DNA of 64,000 nt. Origin: Austropuccinia psidii. Taxonomy: Eukaryota; Basidiomycota; Pucciniomycetes; Pucciniales; Sphaerophragmiaceae. Below are positions 22,501-33,200 of this stretch, in pieces (the first letter of the stretch is position 1; every line of letters begins with the position of its first letter). The stretch is taken from contig JALGQZ010000003.1 of assembly GCA_023105745.1 (NCBI GenBank), positions 75,428,696-75,492,695 of the forward strand, given 5' to 3'. The translations under genes and the position numbers were made by a program. The notes beneath the pieces are model-generated. The model was not told where the DNA came from, made no database searches, and worked only from the letters and a program-made list of their open reading frames with translations.

Positions 22501-25288
22501 TAAGTACTGGAGGATATGGTCTATCAATATTAAGAGTAATATCAATTTCATGTCCCCTTATAGCGCCTAATGGTTCATTATCAGATGCAAATGCATTATT
22601 GTATGTATATAATACATCAATAAGTTCATTCCTCATCTTTGGTGACAATGATGGATTAATTTGTGCTTCAACAAGTTGTTTAGACACAAATTCATCTTTG
22701 TAAGTATCTTTGACAGAAGATACTACAGATATCTGTTTTGGCATATTGGAGAAAGCAAATTTTTGCCTTTTGTTATCTCCAATTGTGAAATATCTGTCTT
22801 TATGGTTATTTATATCAATACCATAAATATTCAAGTAATCATTTCCAAGAATGATATGCTGAGATGTACAATTATCCATTACTACAATCTCAGTTTTCAT
22901 TCTTACACTTCCTGCTGGATGTGGGAATACAATATTAGTATCCAATATGCCCAAGGGGTACATATTGTTACTGGCACTACTGAACTGTACACCTTCTATT
23001 GGTAATAGATGGTTTTTCCATTCAGGAAGTATAATTTGGAGATAATCCTTGCCAATACAAGTGCAAAATGCCCCTGTATCCAGATTTACTTTGGCTTCAA
23101 TATCACCCATTAGAACTGATGTGATACAGGATGCTCCAGCAGTGTAACCCTTTCCTCTAGCAGGTTTTGTTTTACACATTCTGGCATCTTGGATATTGAT
23201 CAGGTTGTAGCAATCCTCACTGTACTGTGGCAAGTGGGTATGGACTTCTGTGACCTCAAAGAAAGCTGAAATGTTTTCAATGGGATAGTCCTCTACTGGT
23301 GTATCTTCAGAGACTGCAGAATCTTGGTCAGACTCTTCTTTATCTTCAGTACACTGAATGTCTTCAATGATTTGAACTTCATTGATCTTTGTCTTCTTAG
23401 GGCAAGTGTTGGCTAAATGTGAAGTACTTCCACATTTATGACACTTCAAGACAGGTCTTTCTGGTCTTCTTTCCTCTCTAGGAATCTTTGAGACTATTTT
23501 GGACTCTATTGGGTTTCTAACCCAAGTTTTACCAATTCTTGTTCTGGTAATGATATCTTCCATAGCATTAATGTAGTCCTCTGTTGAACAGGGTTCCACA
23601 CATCTGCTTTTGATAGCATGTTCCAGTTCTCCTCCACACTTTCTTAATATTTTCATATTAATCATAGTGTCAGACATATCTGGGTGTAAAGCAGATAATC
23701 TGTCTTTTTGTTTGAAGAACCAAGTAAGTGGTTTGTCTTTTTCTGAGTTAAAAATGGCACTTTCAAAAGCATTCTCCATTTTAAACCTCCAAGAATTATT
23801 GGCCCATTTGGTAATCACTTCAGATTTCCACCAAGACCAGTCATGTCTTCCATGATCTATTCTCATCTTGTAATACCATTTCTTTGCAGTCTTGGTAAAC
23901 AAACAATGTAATTTTCCTACTATGATTTCATCAGGTATATTAAAGTCTTCTTGCAACATATCAATAGTCCTGATGAATTCAATATGGTTGTATTCTCCTT
24001 CACCAGAGAATGTTGGCCATTCTTCTAATTTGGGAATATCCTTTGCAGAAATAACATTCTCTCCTAAGAATGGAGTCAAACTTTCTTTGACAGAAAGTTT
24101 TTCTTCAGTCAAAGGTGTAGAATGTCTTGGCATATGTGGTTCATGATTCTTATGAATTTGCTCCACACTTGCAATTATTTCATTCTTCAATTTCTGCCTT
24201 TCACTGTCACTTTTTGCTAAATGTATAGCAAATTGATTGGTGTTCTTAACTATTTGTAAGACATGGTCTTCAAGAGTTTTAAGTCTATCATTTACTTTAA
24301 AGATGGAAAGATCCTCTGTGTCATTATTTTGACATTGGTTCTCAATTCTTTCACAAGCATTGCTAATTGACTCAAGGGTGACAGTTGTCAATTTATGCCA
24401 ATCAGAATGTTGCTTGTCATTTTTCTTTAAATCATTGATGTCTAATGTAATTTGCTTTAACTTTGACTCAAGTTTGCCAATTTCTACACTAATACTTCTA
24501 TGTACATCATTTATTTGCGTGGAAAAGTCCTGTTCATCCTTTCCTGCTCTTTGGCTGTGAATTCCATAAGAGTTCTGGCCATATTGAAGACACTGTCCAC
24601 GGCTGAAGGCTCCAATCTGGGGATCCTGTACCCTTGTGGGTAAGGTCTGTGCCAATTGGCTTTGCCTTTGCCCTTGCCTTGATGGTTCTTGGGACCTCTC
24701 TGTTTCTTTTGAGGTCCTTTGGGCTTGTCCTTGGATGCTTCTGGAGCTGGTTTGGAGCTGGTAGATGCCACTGGTGCCTCTGTCTCCAAAGTTGGAGTCA
24801 TTTCCAATTCTTTCTTCTGGTCTATGGATAAAAGACTCTGGTTCTTCAACCAATTCTTTATCTTTTTGACCTTGTCTTTGCAAGACAGGGGGCTCCAACC
24901 TCCTAAGAGTTCTATGGTCTTCTCCTGACCCAGAAAGCTCTTGATGTGTAAGTAGGAGTTCATGGCCCCCTGCCAAAGGCTTGGGCAGATTTCCCACTCC
25001 TCTTCTTTGGCTGCTCTGAACCAATTTTTGTACTGGCTCTGATATATTTCTATTGCTGCCACTTGAAAATGGTTCAGCCCTGGAAATATTATCATAAATT
25101 AGTTCAGGCTCAGAATTCACGTCAAAATCTGTTGGTACAGACCTTGGGGAATGGGGGGCAACTCTGGCATCCTCCAGATGTGCCTTTCTTGTGGAAGATT
25201 TGGCACTTCTGGATTTGGTCTTGCCTCTTCCTTGTCCACATCCATCTGGTTGGACTGAATAGTTGCTTCCATTTCTGGTATGCACCAT
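19586..25288 (-). pseudogene. C Gag-Pol polyprotein with one in-frame stop
   Basis: I start at the ATG at 25288 ([13 protein letters not shown]); a GTG two codons upstream is not needed. The frame has 1900 codons and only one internal stop, TAA at 21598-21596 (codon 1231), at the tyrosine of the RNase H motif YIDACGDG. Gag core spans about 400-590 ([15 protein letters not shown]). The zinc knuckle is at 616-629 ([14 protein letters not shown]). Protease has a normal D-T-G at 737. RT has Y-I-A-D at 1084-1087 where YIDD is expected. Integrase carries HHCC (about 1465-1510), VHMDWV (D about 1537), ISDRDP and [13 protein letters not shown]. The chromodomain is at the C-terminus ([20 protein letters not shown]). 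One nonsense and one catalytic missense change in an otherwise intact young copy make it inactive by itself. Similar proteins are abundant in Austropuccinia (recognition only). Confidence 0.93.
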
Positions 25289-25498
25289 TTTCACGTCAAT
25301 TTAAAGATAAAAGGTGAAAATATAAGATAAAATACACACCTTTTGGTGGTAATTTAGCTTTTTCTGAGTTGAATAAGGTGCCTCTTTTAGCAATCTGCAC
25401 CTCAATACTGTCTTCAGATTCTGCTTCTGAAGATTCTGGACTAGTGATATATCTTTTACTGAGTCTGTTGCCAGCTGCACAGTATTTGATTAAAGACA
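24511..25498 (-). CDS. spliced accessory ORF of C, overlapping gag
   Basis: This is the family II counterpart of 11901-12812. Exon 1 (25498-25340) follows the acceptor TTTCTTTTAG and ends at donor AAAG/GTGTGT. A 65-nt intron ends at ACCAG (25275), again inside the first gag codons. The next exon enters a frame with ATG at 25272 ([19 protein letters not shown]). A second, 63-nt intron (25142-25080: GTCTGT to TTTCCAG, with CTAAT upstream) is needed to pass two stops. The frame then runs open to 24511 ([68 protein letters not shown]). Shared blocks with the B protein include MNSYL, KFLG/SFLG, LL-GW-PL, GKGKA, PY-QGY-IP and MART-ME. The second donor is weak, so intron 2 is the least certain step. 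Confidence 0.5.
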
Positions 25499-25870
25499 CT
25501 AAAAGAAATTATAAAAGAGAAAAAATTATTTTTTTATACTTTTTTAAAATATTTTTTAAAGATTTTTATAAGTTTTATATTTTTTAATATTAAAAAAATT
25601 ATTCTTTTTAAAGAAAAAAAATTAAAATTTAAGATTTTGAATGAAAATTAATTCAGAGTAACTCAAAGAATAATTTTATAAGTTTTTGGATGTGAAAAAG
25701 CCACGTGTAAAAACAATATAAAATTAAACCAAATTCCTCAATGAAAAAAATTTTAAAACAATTTCAAAAATAAAAATATTTTTAACTCCAAATTGAAAGA
25801 AAAAAATTAATTAAATTAATATATTTTAGAGCTTAAAAATATATTAATTAAGGGTACAAGGTTCAAAAAA

Positions 25871-25899
25871 CACGGCCAGGCCCCCAAATGTAAGATGTG
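25871..25899 (-). repeat. duplicated primer-binding site and LTR edge
   Basis: This 29-bp segment is identical to 25973-26001, which spans the primer-binding site of C and the first 11 bp of its LTR. About 73 bp of unrelated sequence separates the copies. The extra copy lies in the leader, downstream of the real primer-binding site in element orientation. Confidence 0.85.
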
Positions 25900-25972
25900 G
25901 TAGGTATGGTGGTTTTTTAGAACACAAAAATGAAGTCTAGAATATGATTAAAGCCAAGTCTATGGATAAAAT

Positions 25973-25988
25973 CACGGCCAGGCCCCCA
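25973..25988 (-). other. putative primer-binding site of C
   Basis: On the minus strand it reads TGGGGGCCTGGCCGTG, 2 bp from the LTR edge. It differs from the family I site at two positions. Confidence 0.65.
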
Positions 25989-25990
25989 AA

Positions 25991-27910
25991 TGTAAGATGT
26001 GACTATGAAACTGATGATAATATTACTATTAATCAACAGCACTATGTCTGTTCTTATGAAATATAATAATAAAAATTATTATAACCACAATTAAATAATT
26101 ATAAAATTATTTCTTTCACGTGTTATACACTACTAGTGATTATAACAGTGAGCAGTAATTGTCTACAAGAATCAATTACAAGAAGAATTTAATAATAAAA
26201 ACTTCTTTTATTAAAATAATAAAATTATTTTAATATATAATTATCTTTTACAAGAATAATTATAAAGATAATTCTTGAAGAAAACTATTACTAGAGAAAA
26301 ACTTTAAGAATTAAAGATAAAAGACTCACTAATACTCCAAAGAACTTATTGATAATAAAAGTAGAGAAATTTGACGTGGAATTGTGGATTTAAGGGATCA
26401 AAAGGATTTATAACAGTATTACAACAATATATAGTTGGATTCTATGATTTCACGTCTTTCTGATTGATTCTGAAAGAATTAAAACACTTAAGAATAGTTG
26501 AACTAATACTTACTTGTTGGTAATAAAGATTTAATAAATTGATAAGATGATGATACGGAAAAAACAGCAAGAAGAGGCTTCTTTTAAGTCAATAACAGCT
26601 CACAGAGGCGTGCCATGGAGCAAACTGAAAAACCAGTGAGTGAGAAAACAATAAACCTTTTTGGATTATTGATTGCATCATCTGTTGTCATGTAAGATTA
26701 TCATGATTACTTAATTGATGCTTTTACGTGACTACCAACCCCAATATGGTTAAGAATAAAAGGAGTAACACTTGTAAATCTTCTTTTATTCTAAAATAAT
26801 CATTGATTTCTCAAAGTTATCAATGTTATTGCCAATTTCATCACAGGTTGTAATTACTGTGAATTTTTGAAGATTCAGTGTTTCACGTAGAATATCCAAA
26901 AATGGACTGTAAGTAAAACTTTTAATTTTACTAGTAAAACTGTAATTCCTTTTGGTTGTACCATGTATAATACAGTTCTCCTTTAGTCCTGAAAGTTTCA
27001 GAAAGATTCATTAAGAATTGTATTTTTAATGAATTTTTGAAGGTTTTACCTCATTTCTACGTAGAATTGCAAATAGCAGTGTTTTGCTGGTTGCTATGAG
27101 GTAAATCAATGAATATGGGTCCCAAAAGGGTTTTAATTACTCTTTTGGGGTTTATCCATGGAAAGTCATTAGTAATTGACATGGTTACAGGAGTGTAAGT
27201 AGCTCATTACCTCCTTGGCACGTCAAAATAGCAGGTTATTTGCTATTTTCTGATGTTTTACAGTAGTTGTAACTTGGTAACCAAGTTCCCAAAGAGTTTT
27301 AGTTTACCAATTGGGCCAAGATGAGCCATGGATCCATGCTCTGGAGCTATCCACGCCTCTGAGGCCTCAGAAGTTGGGTACCCTGGCTCTCTTTGATGTC
27401 TTTTGTCCCCCTTGCCTATTTTTTACGTCAAAATAGTAATTTAAGCTTAAAGTGAGATATCCACTATGGGTGTACCAAAAGTTCATGTAAGAATACCATG
27501 ATATTAAGTGCTCAAAACATGCATAACACTATTCTTAGTGTATATGTAACATGGGATTTCTCACTTTCCCATTATTTTGGCTAAAAATCAAGAAAAACAA
27601 AAAATTTCACGGATCTTTTATGTGGTATTAATGAGGTGGTATTGAAGTATTTTCCATTTTACCACCTCAAATACTTAAATTGAGCTTATTCACTCTATGG
27701 AGCTACCCTAGGTGAATTTTTGTGTAGAATCCAAATCTGGTCTTAAATCCATGGATTTACTTACTCAATAAAAAGTTATTCATCTTTTCTGAAATTGAAA
27801 ATGATGAATTTTGGATATATGCATGACTTATGAGTTTTGCATAATTCAAAATTTCTTTTTAAGATAATTGTGGCCTATTTGGGTATGTAAAATATACCTC
27901 AAGGCTCACA
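25991..27910 (-). repeat. 5' LTR of C
   Basis: It is 1920 bp, the direct partner of 17524-19443, with TG...CA ends. The seen differences are single-base changes, for example near 26704, 26927, 26964, 26976, 27482, 27604 and 27635. Confidence 0.95.
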
Positions 27911-28470
27911 AAAGGAATGCTAGACAAAGCTAGAAAGCATGCAGTAAGGTGCATGGAAGACTCTTTTGCATATGCTAAAGACAAATGGGATAAATCTCAT
28001 GCAACTCCAGATTTCAAAGTGGGGGCCCTAGTTCTTGTATCCACCACTAACTTCAATAACATCAAAGGATGTAAAAAGTTGAAAGACTCCTTTGCAGGAC
28101 CTTTTGTGATTAAGGCCCTCCATGGAGAAAATGCTGTTGAAGTAGAGTTATCTGAAGAACTTAGCAATAAGCACCCTACATTTCCAGTGAGCTTGATAAA
28201 ACCATATAAATCTAGTGATGCTGAGAAATTTCCCTTGAGGAATAAGGTTCCCCAAGTTATACCTCCTATTGAGACATCTGGTACTAAGAAAATAACCAAA
28301 GTTCTTAAAGAAAGGAAATTAAGAACCAAGAAAGTAAGGGAATACCTTGTTAGGTACAGTGACCCAACTTGTGAAGATGAATGGTTAGAAGAAAAAGATA
28401 TACCAGAAGCTACCAAACTCCTGAGGAGATTCAGACACACTAGAAACACCAATATTACAAAGTAATATTC

Positions 28471-28489
28471 TTTTTTTAGGGGGAGGGAA
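28471..28489 (+). other. polypurine tract of B
   Basis: A T-run then AGGGGGAGGGAA lies immediately before TGTGAGCC of the 3' LTR. It is the expected plus-strand primer. Confidence 0.75.
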
Positions 28490-30294
28490 TGTGAGCCTCA
28501 GAGGTAAGTTCATATACCCAAAAGACCACAAATATAAAAAATAACATATTAATATAAATAAAATAAATTTATTTATATTATTAAAATAAAAATATAAATA
28601 TAAATATAAAATTATATTAAAAATAAAAAATTAATTATAATTTAAAAATAAAAAATACATTAAATTTTGTAAATATAAAATTACATTTATACTTGAAAAA
28701 ATTAAGTAAAAATGAAACTTTAACAAAATTGTGAGAAAATAAATAAATTTGGAAAAAAGTTAAATAAAATTTATTATAACTTTTTATCCAATAAATAAAC
28801 ATATAAAATTTATTTCACCATTGGATTCCTCATAAAAAATCAGGTGGGGTCACCTCTGAGTGAAATTCTTGTAACTCAACTCTAAATAAGCTTAAATTAA
28901 GTTTTTAGTATTTTCAATACAAAAGTTGAAAATCCTCAAAAGTTTAATTTAATTCACACCGCATGTCATGTTAACTATCAATTTTTGTGTTAAAATTTAG
29001 GTGTTGTGTTTAGTTTAGAAGTTATGAGGAATTGAAGTATTTTCAATTGAATTCAATTGAAATGTCAAAATGTGCGCGTGTATGACATAAGTGAACTTTG
29101 ATTTACATATGAGGTGTCAATTATTACTGTATTGTACTGTACAATTGAATTGAATTACATATGTAAACTATAAGTATAATACATGATGAGGAATTAAAGG
29201 AAAAATAAATTGGAAAGATTAAATTTGGGGGGGAAAAGGAACTCCAGCTCTAAGGGGGAGCTAGACCCCCAAAATCCTTGCTGACAGGCGTGGGATGTCA
29301 AAATTCACGCAAAAGTTCATCACTTTTGGCCTGGAATTGAGTTACAGGGTCTGTGGACTCAATTGATGATGAGGTTTTGATACCAACTGGGGTAGTTTTG
29401 GCTGTTGCCAAGAGGGTAAAACTACCCTTAAGATAAAACAATCATAATAAAAACAGTTTTAACTGGTTTCTACGCCTCTGACACACATTCTGACGTGTTT
29501 TGAAGGCTCTAGGCCTGGTATTGCTATAGTAATGGCTGATTTAAGGGTCTAAAATGGCTAAAAATGGCTAAAAATGGCTTAAACCAGCCCTTTTTGGTCT
29601 AAACCAGGGTTCAATGATGCCATAATTGGCTTTTCTGTTGTCAGACTGTTTTTCACGACCGACAAGAGTAAATTTTACTTTTGGAGCAAGAAAATTGATG
29701 GCTATAAAAGAATGTCTTCTTTGCCCCACTTTTCTCTTCATGTTAGAATCTTTTCCTTTTATTAATTAGTTTAAAACTGTTAAACCAATCAATCAAAGAT
29801 TCCAACCACCACTTTTAAATCATTTTAATCCTTTTAACCACGTGAAAAAATCATTATAATCATTGTTTGTAACTCTTATAATCATTTTTACCCCTGAACC
29901 ACCCCAAAAGTGAATTAAAGCATTTTTCATCACTGTAAACGTTGTCACTTTGTTTCCAAATTCACTCTGGTCACTTTTGGGCGTGTTTTCTCTTTAATAT
30001 TCTTTTCAAAGACTTTGTTCTTTAATTAATTGCTTGCAGTTCTTTGCTCAATTAATTCCAATTGAAATTGCTCTTGAAGAAATTTCTTTTGTAGCCTTAA
30101 AATATCTCTTGTAGAGTATTTTTTGGATAAATTTTTATTGTTGGTAAAACAATAAATTTTTATAATATTATTGTTTATACTAATAAAGTTATAAACAATA
30201 AAATTGGCGTGTTTTCTCTTAAAAATAATATTTCATACTATTTTTAATTGATTTTTACCTTATACAAATTTTGAGGACAGGAAAAGTACTTACA
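28490..30294 (+). repeat. 3' LTR of B, with a short internal deletion
   Basis: It is 1805 bp. It matches the 5' LTR but lacks 33 bp near the U5 end: AAAGTACTT is followed at once by ACA, where the 5' LTR has a further segment ending CACACCTTACA. The CA end and the target duplication ACAGA (30295-30299) are intact. A block at about 28940-29290 carries several alleles not found in its own 5' LTR (see findings). Confidence 0.92.
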
Positions 30295-30299
30295 ACAGA

Positions 30300-33200
30300 T
30301 TTTCCAACACAGGAGAAGAAGGCTCCTGGGTCAAGCAAAGGTTTGGTGGGCTTGTTGTCAATCACCACTTCTGTTATACAGGAGTTACCAGCTGTATAAG
30401 GTTTCCCTCTGTTTGGTTTGGTTTTCATGAGCTGTGCATATTGAACTTTTGATAAATCAAGTTGACAATTGCTCAATTGTGGTAAGTGGGAATAAGATTC
30501 CATGATGTCAACAGTGGCATTGATATTTTCTATATCTTTTGAAGATTCAGAAAATATGCATGACTTATCATCAGAATTGTCTTCAATTATGTCATCTTTT
30601 TCAATATCAGGTTCCTTTTCAATATCAATTTCATTGATTTCCCCCCTTTTTGGACATGTATTGGCTAAATGGGTGGTGCTTTGTAAAATATGGCACTTTC
30701 TCACTGTATCTGCAGATTTATACTTATTATTAGCATTTCCTTTGGGGTTTTTGTCCATAGAATCTTTCCAAGGTGTGTTAAACCTTGTCTTGAGATTCAC
30801 CCTACTAGAACCAATTTTGGTTCTGGTGTTTACCTCTTCTAATACATTGATAATATCCTCTTCTAAGGATTGTTCAGCAGTCCTGCTTTTGACAGCATGC
30901 CCTAAGTCACCTCCACATTGTCTCAGAATCTTTCTATGGATCATAAATTCTGACATGTCAGGATATAATGATGTTAATCTGTCTTTTTGTTGGCAAAACC
31001 ATGGTAAGGCTTTGTCTTTATCAACATTAAATTTGGCAGATTCAAAGGCTGTTTCCACTTTAAACCTCCAAGCATCATTGGCCCATTTGTTGATAATTTG
31101 GGTTTTCCACCAAGTCCAACTTTGGTGTCCATGTGCTTGTCTTAATTTGATATACCATCTGTGAGCTGATTTGGTAAATAAGGTGTTAAACCTGGCTGTT
31201 ACCAATCTGTCTGGTAATTCAAAGTCTTCTTTGATTATGTCAATACCTCTGATGAATTCCATATGATCATACTCTCCTTCACCACTGAAGTGAGGCCATT
31301 CCTTAAGTTTTGGAACTTCTTTCAAGAGTGCTTGGCCCATTGTTGGTTCCATGTTATGAAAAGAAGTAGAAAATTCATTTTTTAATTGAGAATTTTCAAT
31401 ATCCAATACTTGTTGATTGGGAATCCCTGTACCCTCATTTTGATTCAGAGGTGTAGACATTCTTGGTAAGGTGTTTAGTAGTTGTTCAATATCATTCATT
31501 TTACTATTGTTACACCTTTGTGAATTTCTTAATTCATGTTGTAAGCTTTGTATAGAGGTTATTACATTTTTTCATGATCATCCTCTTTATATGTCAGCTC
31601 ATTCCATAATTTTGTTTGTTTAATATTATCAGATATAACTTCATTTAACTTTATTTTTAATTTTGATATTTGCTCTTTTGAGGTATCAAAACACTTTTTC
31701 AAGGCAATTATATGTGTCTTTACTTCAGTAAATGATTTTGAAATATCATCAAGAGATTTCTTATTATCCTCTTTGATATTATTTATGGCTTGTTTTATTC
31801 TTGTTTCAATCATTTCATCAATATTGAATTTAGAATATTTGTCTGTCAATTCCTTAATAACGGCAGATTGCTCATTTATCTTATTGCCAAAAGAATTATC
31901 ATTATCAGAAGTTTTAATTGTTCTTAAAACCTTTTCAAAAAATTTAAGTGTTTCATTGATCTGGCTCAGACTCAAGTTATGTGTTTTAAAATTGTCACAA
32001 ATTGATGTATTCTTATCAGAAAGATGACTTTTTACGTCAGTTATAGCTTCATACAACTCTGGAATAGAATCAAAAATATCAGAAATCCTTTCTGATATTT
32101 TAATCTGGCCTCCTCTTTCTTTTGTAATTCCATCATTGTTCTGGCCATCTGAAACACATTGTCCATGGCATCCTGTTGGAATTTTGGAATCCTGTAGCCC
32201 TGGCTGTAAGGTTTGGTGGCTGGTGCCTATCCGTTGCCCTTGTTTGGAGCTTGTGGCTGCGTTTTCACATTCAAATTGCTGTTGCTGGCCACTGGGGCTG
32301 TTTTCGGCACTTACTTGGGTGGTGTAGGGTTGTTTTTCTTCCATTCTAGTGTCAAGAGCATCATGTTTTTCTTCTCCATCAATGGATGCCATCCATTGAG
32401 AAATTTGCAAGTATTGGGATGGCCCAGGAATTTTTCCACAGTCAGGTAAGAATTCATGCAGTTTTTCCACATATCTGCAAGGATCTGGTACTCCTTATAC
32501 TGCAGGGCATTGTTGTATGCTTTGTGGCTGGCTTTGTTCATGTCCACTGAGGCTTCTTGTGGTGGTTTCAGCTCTTTGTGAAGGTAAAATGGTATTATCA
32601 GCATCAGAATTACCTATTTTAGTTGTTTGGAAGTCATCAACTGACCCTTTTCCTTCTGTACCTGATTGGCTTCTTCCATAATTGTCAGGCTGAGTCTATG
32701 ATAAAGGTGTATATGAGTATTTACAAGCTTTAACTATGACTGTGACACGGTAAAAATGGTTTTAAAAGATGATAAGATTGATAATAAATGATTTAATTTA
32801 AGATTTAAAGGGCTTTACTATAGTGATATAGTGGTGGTGAGCGCTGTTGAAAGCCCTGGGTGCAGCTTTACCTGTTGGATTACAATAATAAAGACTACAA
32901 TACTTTAAATTAAGAGTATACCTGATTATTTAACCAAGAGTAAAACTGTTTTTGACAGTTTACTACGTAGGTTATTCAAGAGCAGGATGAGGAGAGGTTT
33001 TTGGCTGTGAAAAGCCCTCCTTTTATCCTGAAATTGAGGTGGAAAGGCTGCTAAACCTTTCCACGTAGAGGAAGTGAAGATTTTTCACTCTCCAGGACAG
33101 GCTTGTGGTTTGCAAACAGCCTGTATACCCTGTATTGGGCTCAGATGTGGTTTTGAAACCACATCTGGGTAGTCTTCACCAATACAGGGTGAAAATTTTC

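Larger units (their letters stand above)
17524..27910 (-). mobile_element. element C: young family II Ty3/Gypsy chromovirus
   Basis: It is 10,387 bp with two 1920-bp LTRs (17524-19443 and 25991-27910), flanked by AAAGG at 17519-17523 and 27911-27915. It is inserted in the integrase region of B. The LTRs have the same length and differ by about eight substitutions by eye (about 0.4 percent), so this is the youngest dated insertion here. It carries Gag-Pol, a primer-binding site and a polypurine tract. The LTR ends (TGTGAGCC...TTACA) match family I, but Gag-Pol differs widely from it. Confidence 0.95.
12149..28465 (+). pseudogene. B Gag-Pol polyprotein (12149-17523 joined to 27916-28465)
   Basis: This is a single-frame Gag-Pol of 1974 residues once element C is removed; the joined frame is exact across the AAAGG duplication. 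Order: low-complexity N-terminus overlapped by the accessory ORF; coiled-coil region about 220-440; Gag core from about 476; zinc knuckle CX2CX4HX4C at 687-700; protease with D-P-G at 808-810; RT with Y-I-Y-D at 1156-1159 instead of YIDD; RNase H starting YIDASGDG (D1305); integrase HHCC about 1536-1580; catalytic D1609, D1671 and E1707, the last two 35 apart; a C-terminal chromodomain ending LLRRFR. The last 25 codons of the continuous frame to 17599 are read from the LTR of C and are not native. The chromodomain places it among chromoviruses. The altered RT and the insertion make it non-functional now. Confidence 0.92.
9838..30294 (+). mobile_element. element B: near-complete family I Ty3/Gypsy chromovirus
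   Basis: B has two TG...CA LTRs (9838-11675 and 28490-30294), a primer-binding site, one Gag-Pol frame and a polypurine tract. The target duplication ACAGA lies at 9833-9837 and 30295-30299, and the host sequence is the protease region of element A. Without the nested element C (17524-27910 plus a 5-bp duplication) it is about 10.07 kb. The LTRs differ by roughly 1-2 percent by eye, so B is older than C. Gag-Pol would be fully open but for C, yet the RT active site is mutated. Confidence 0.93.
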
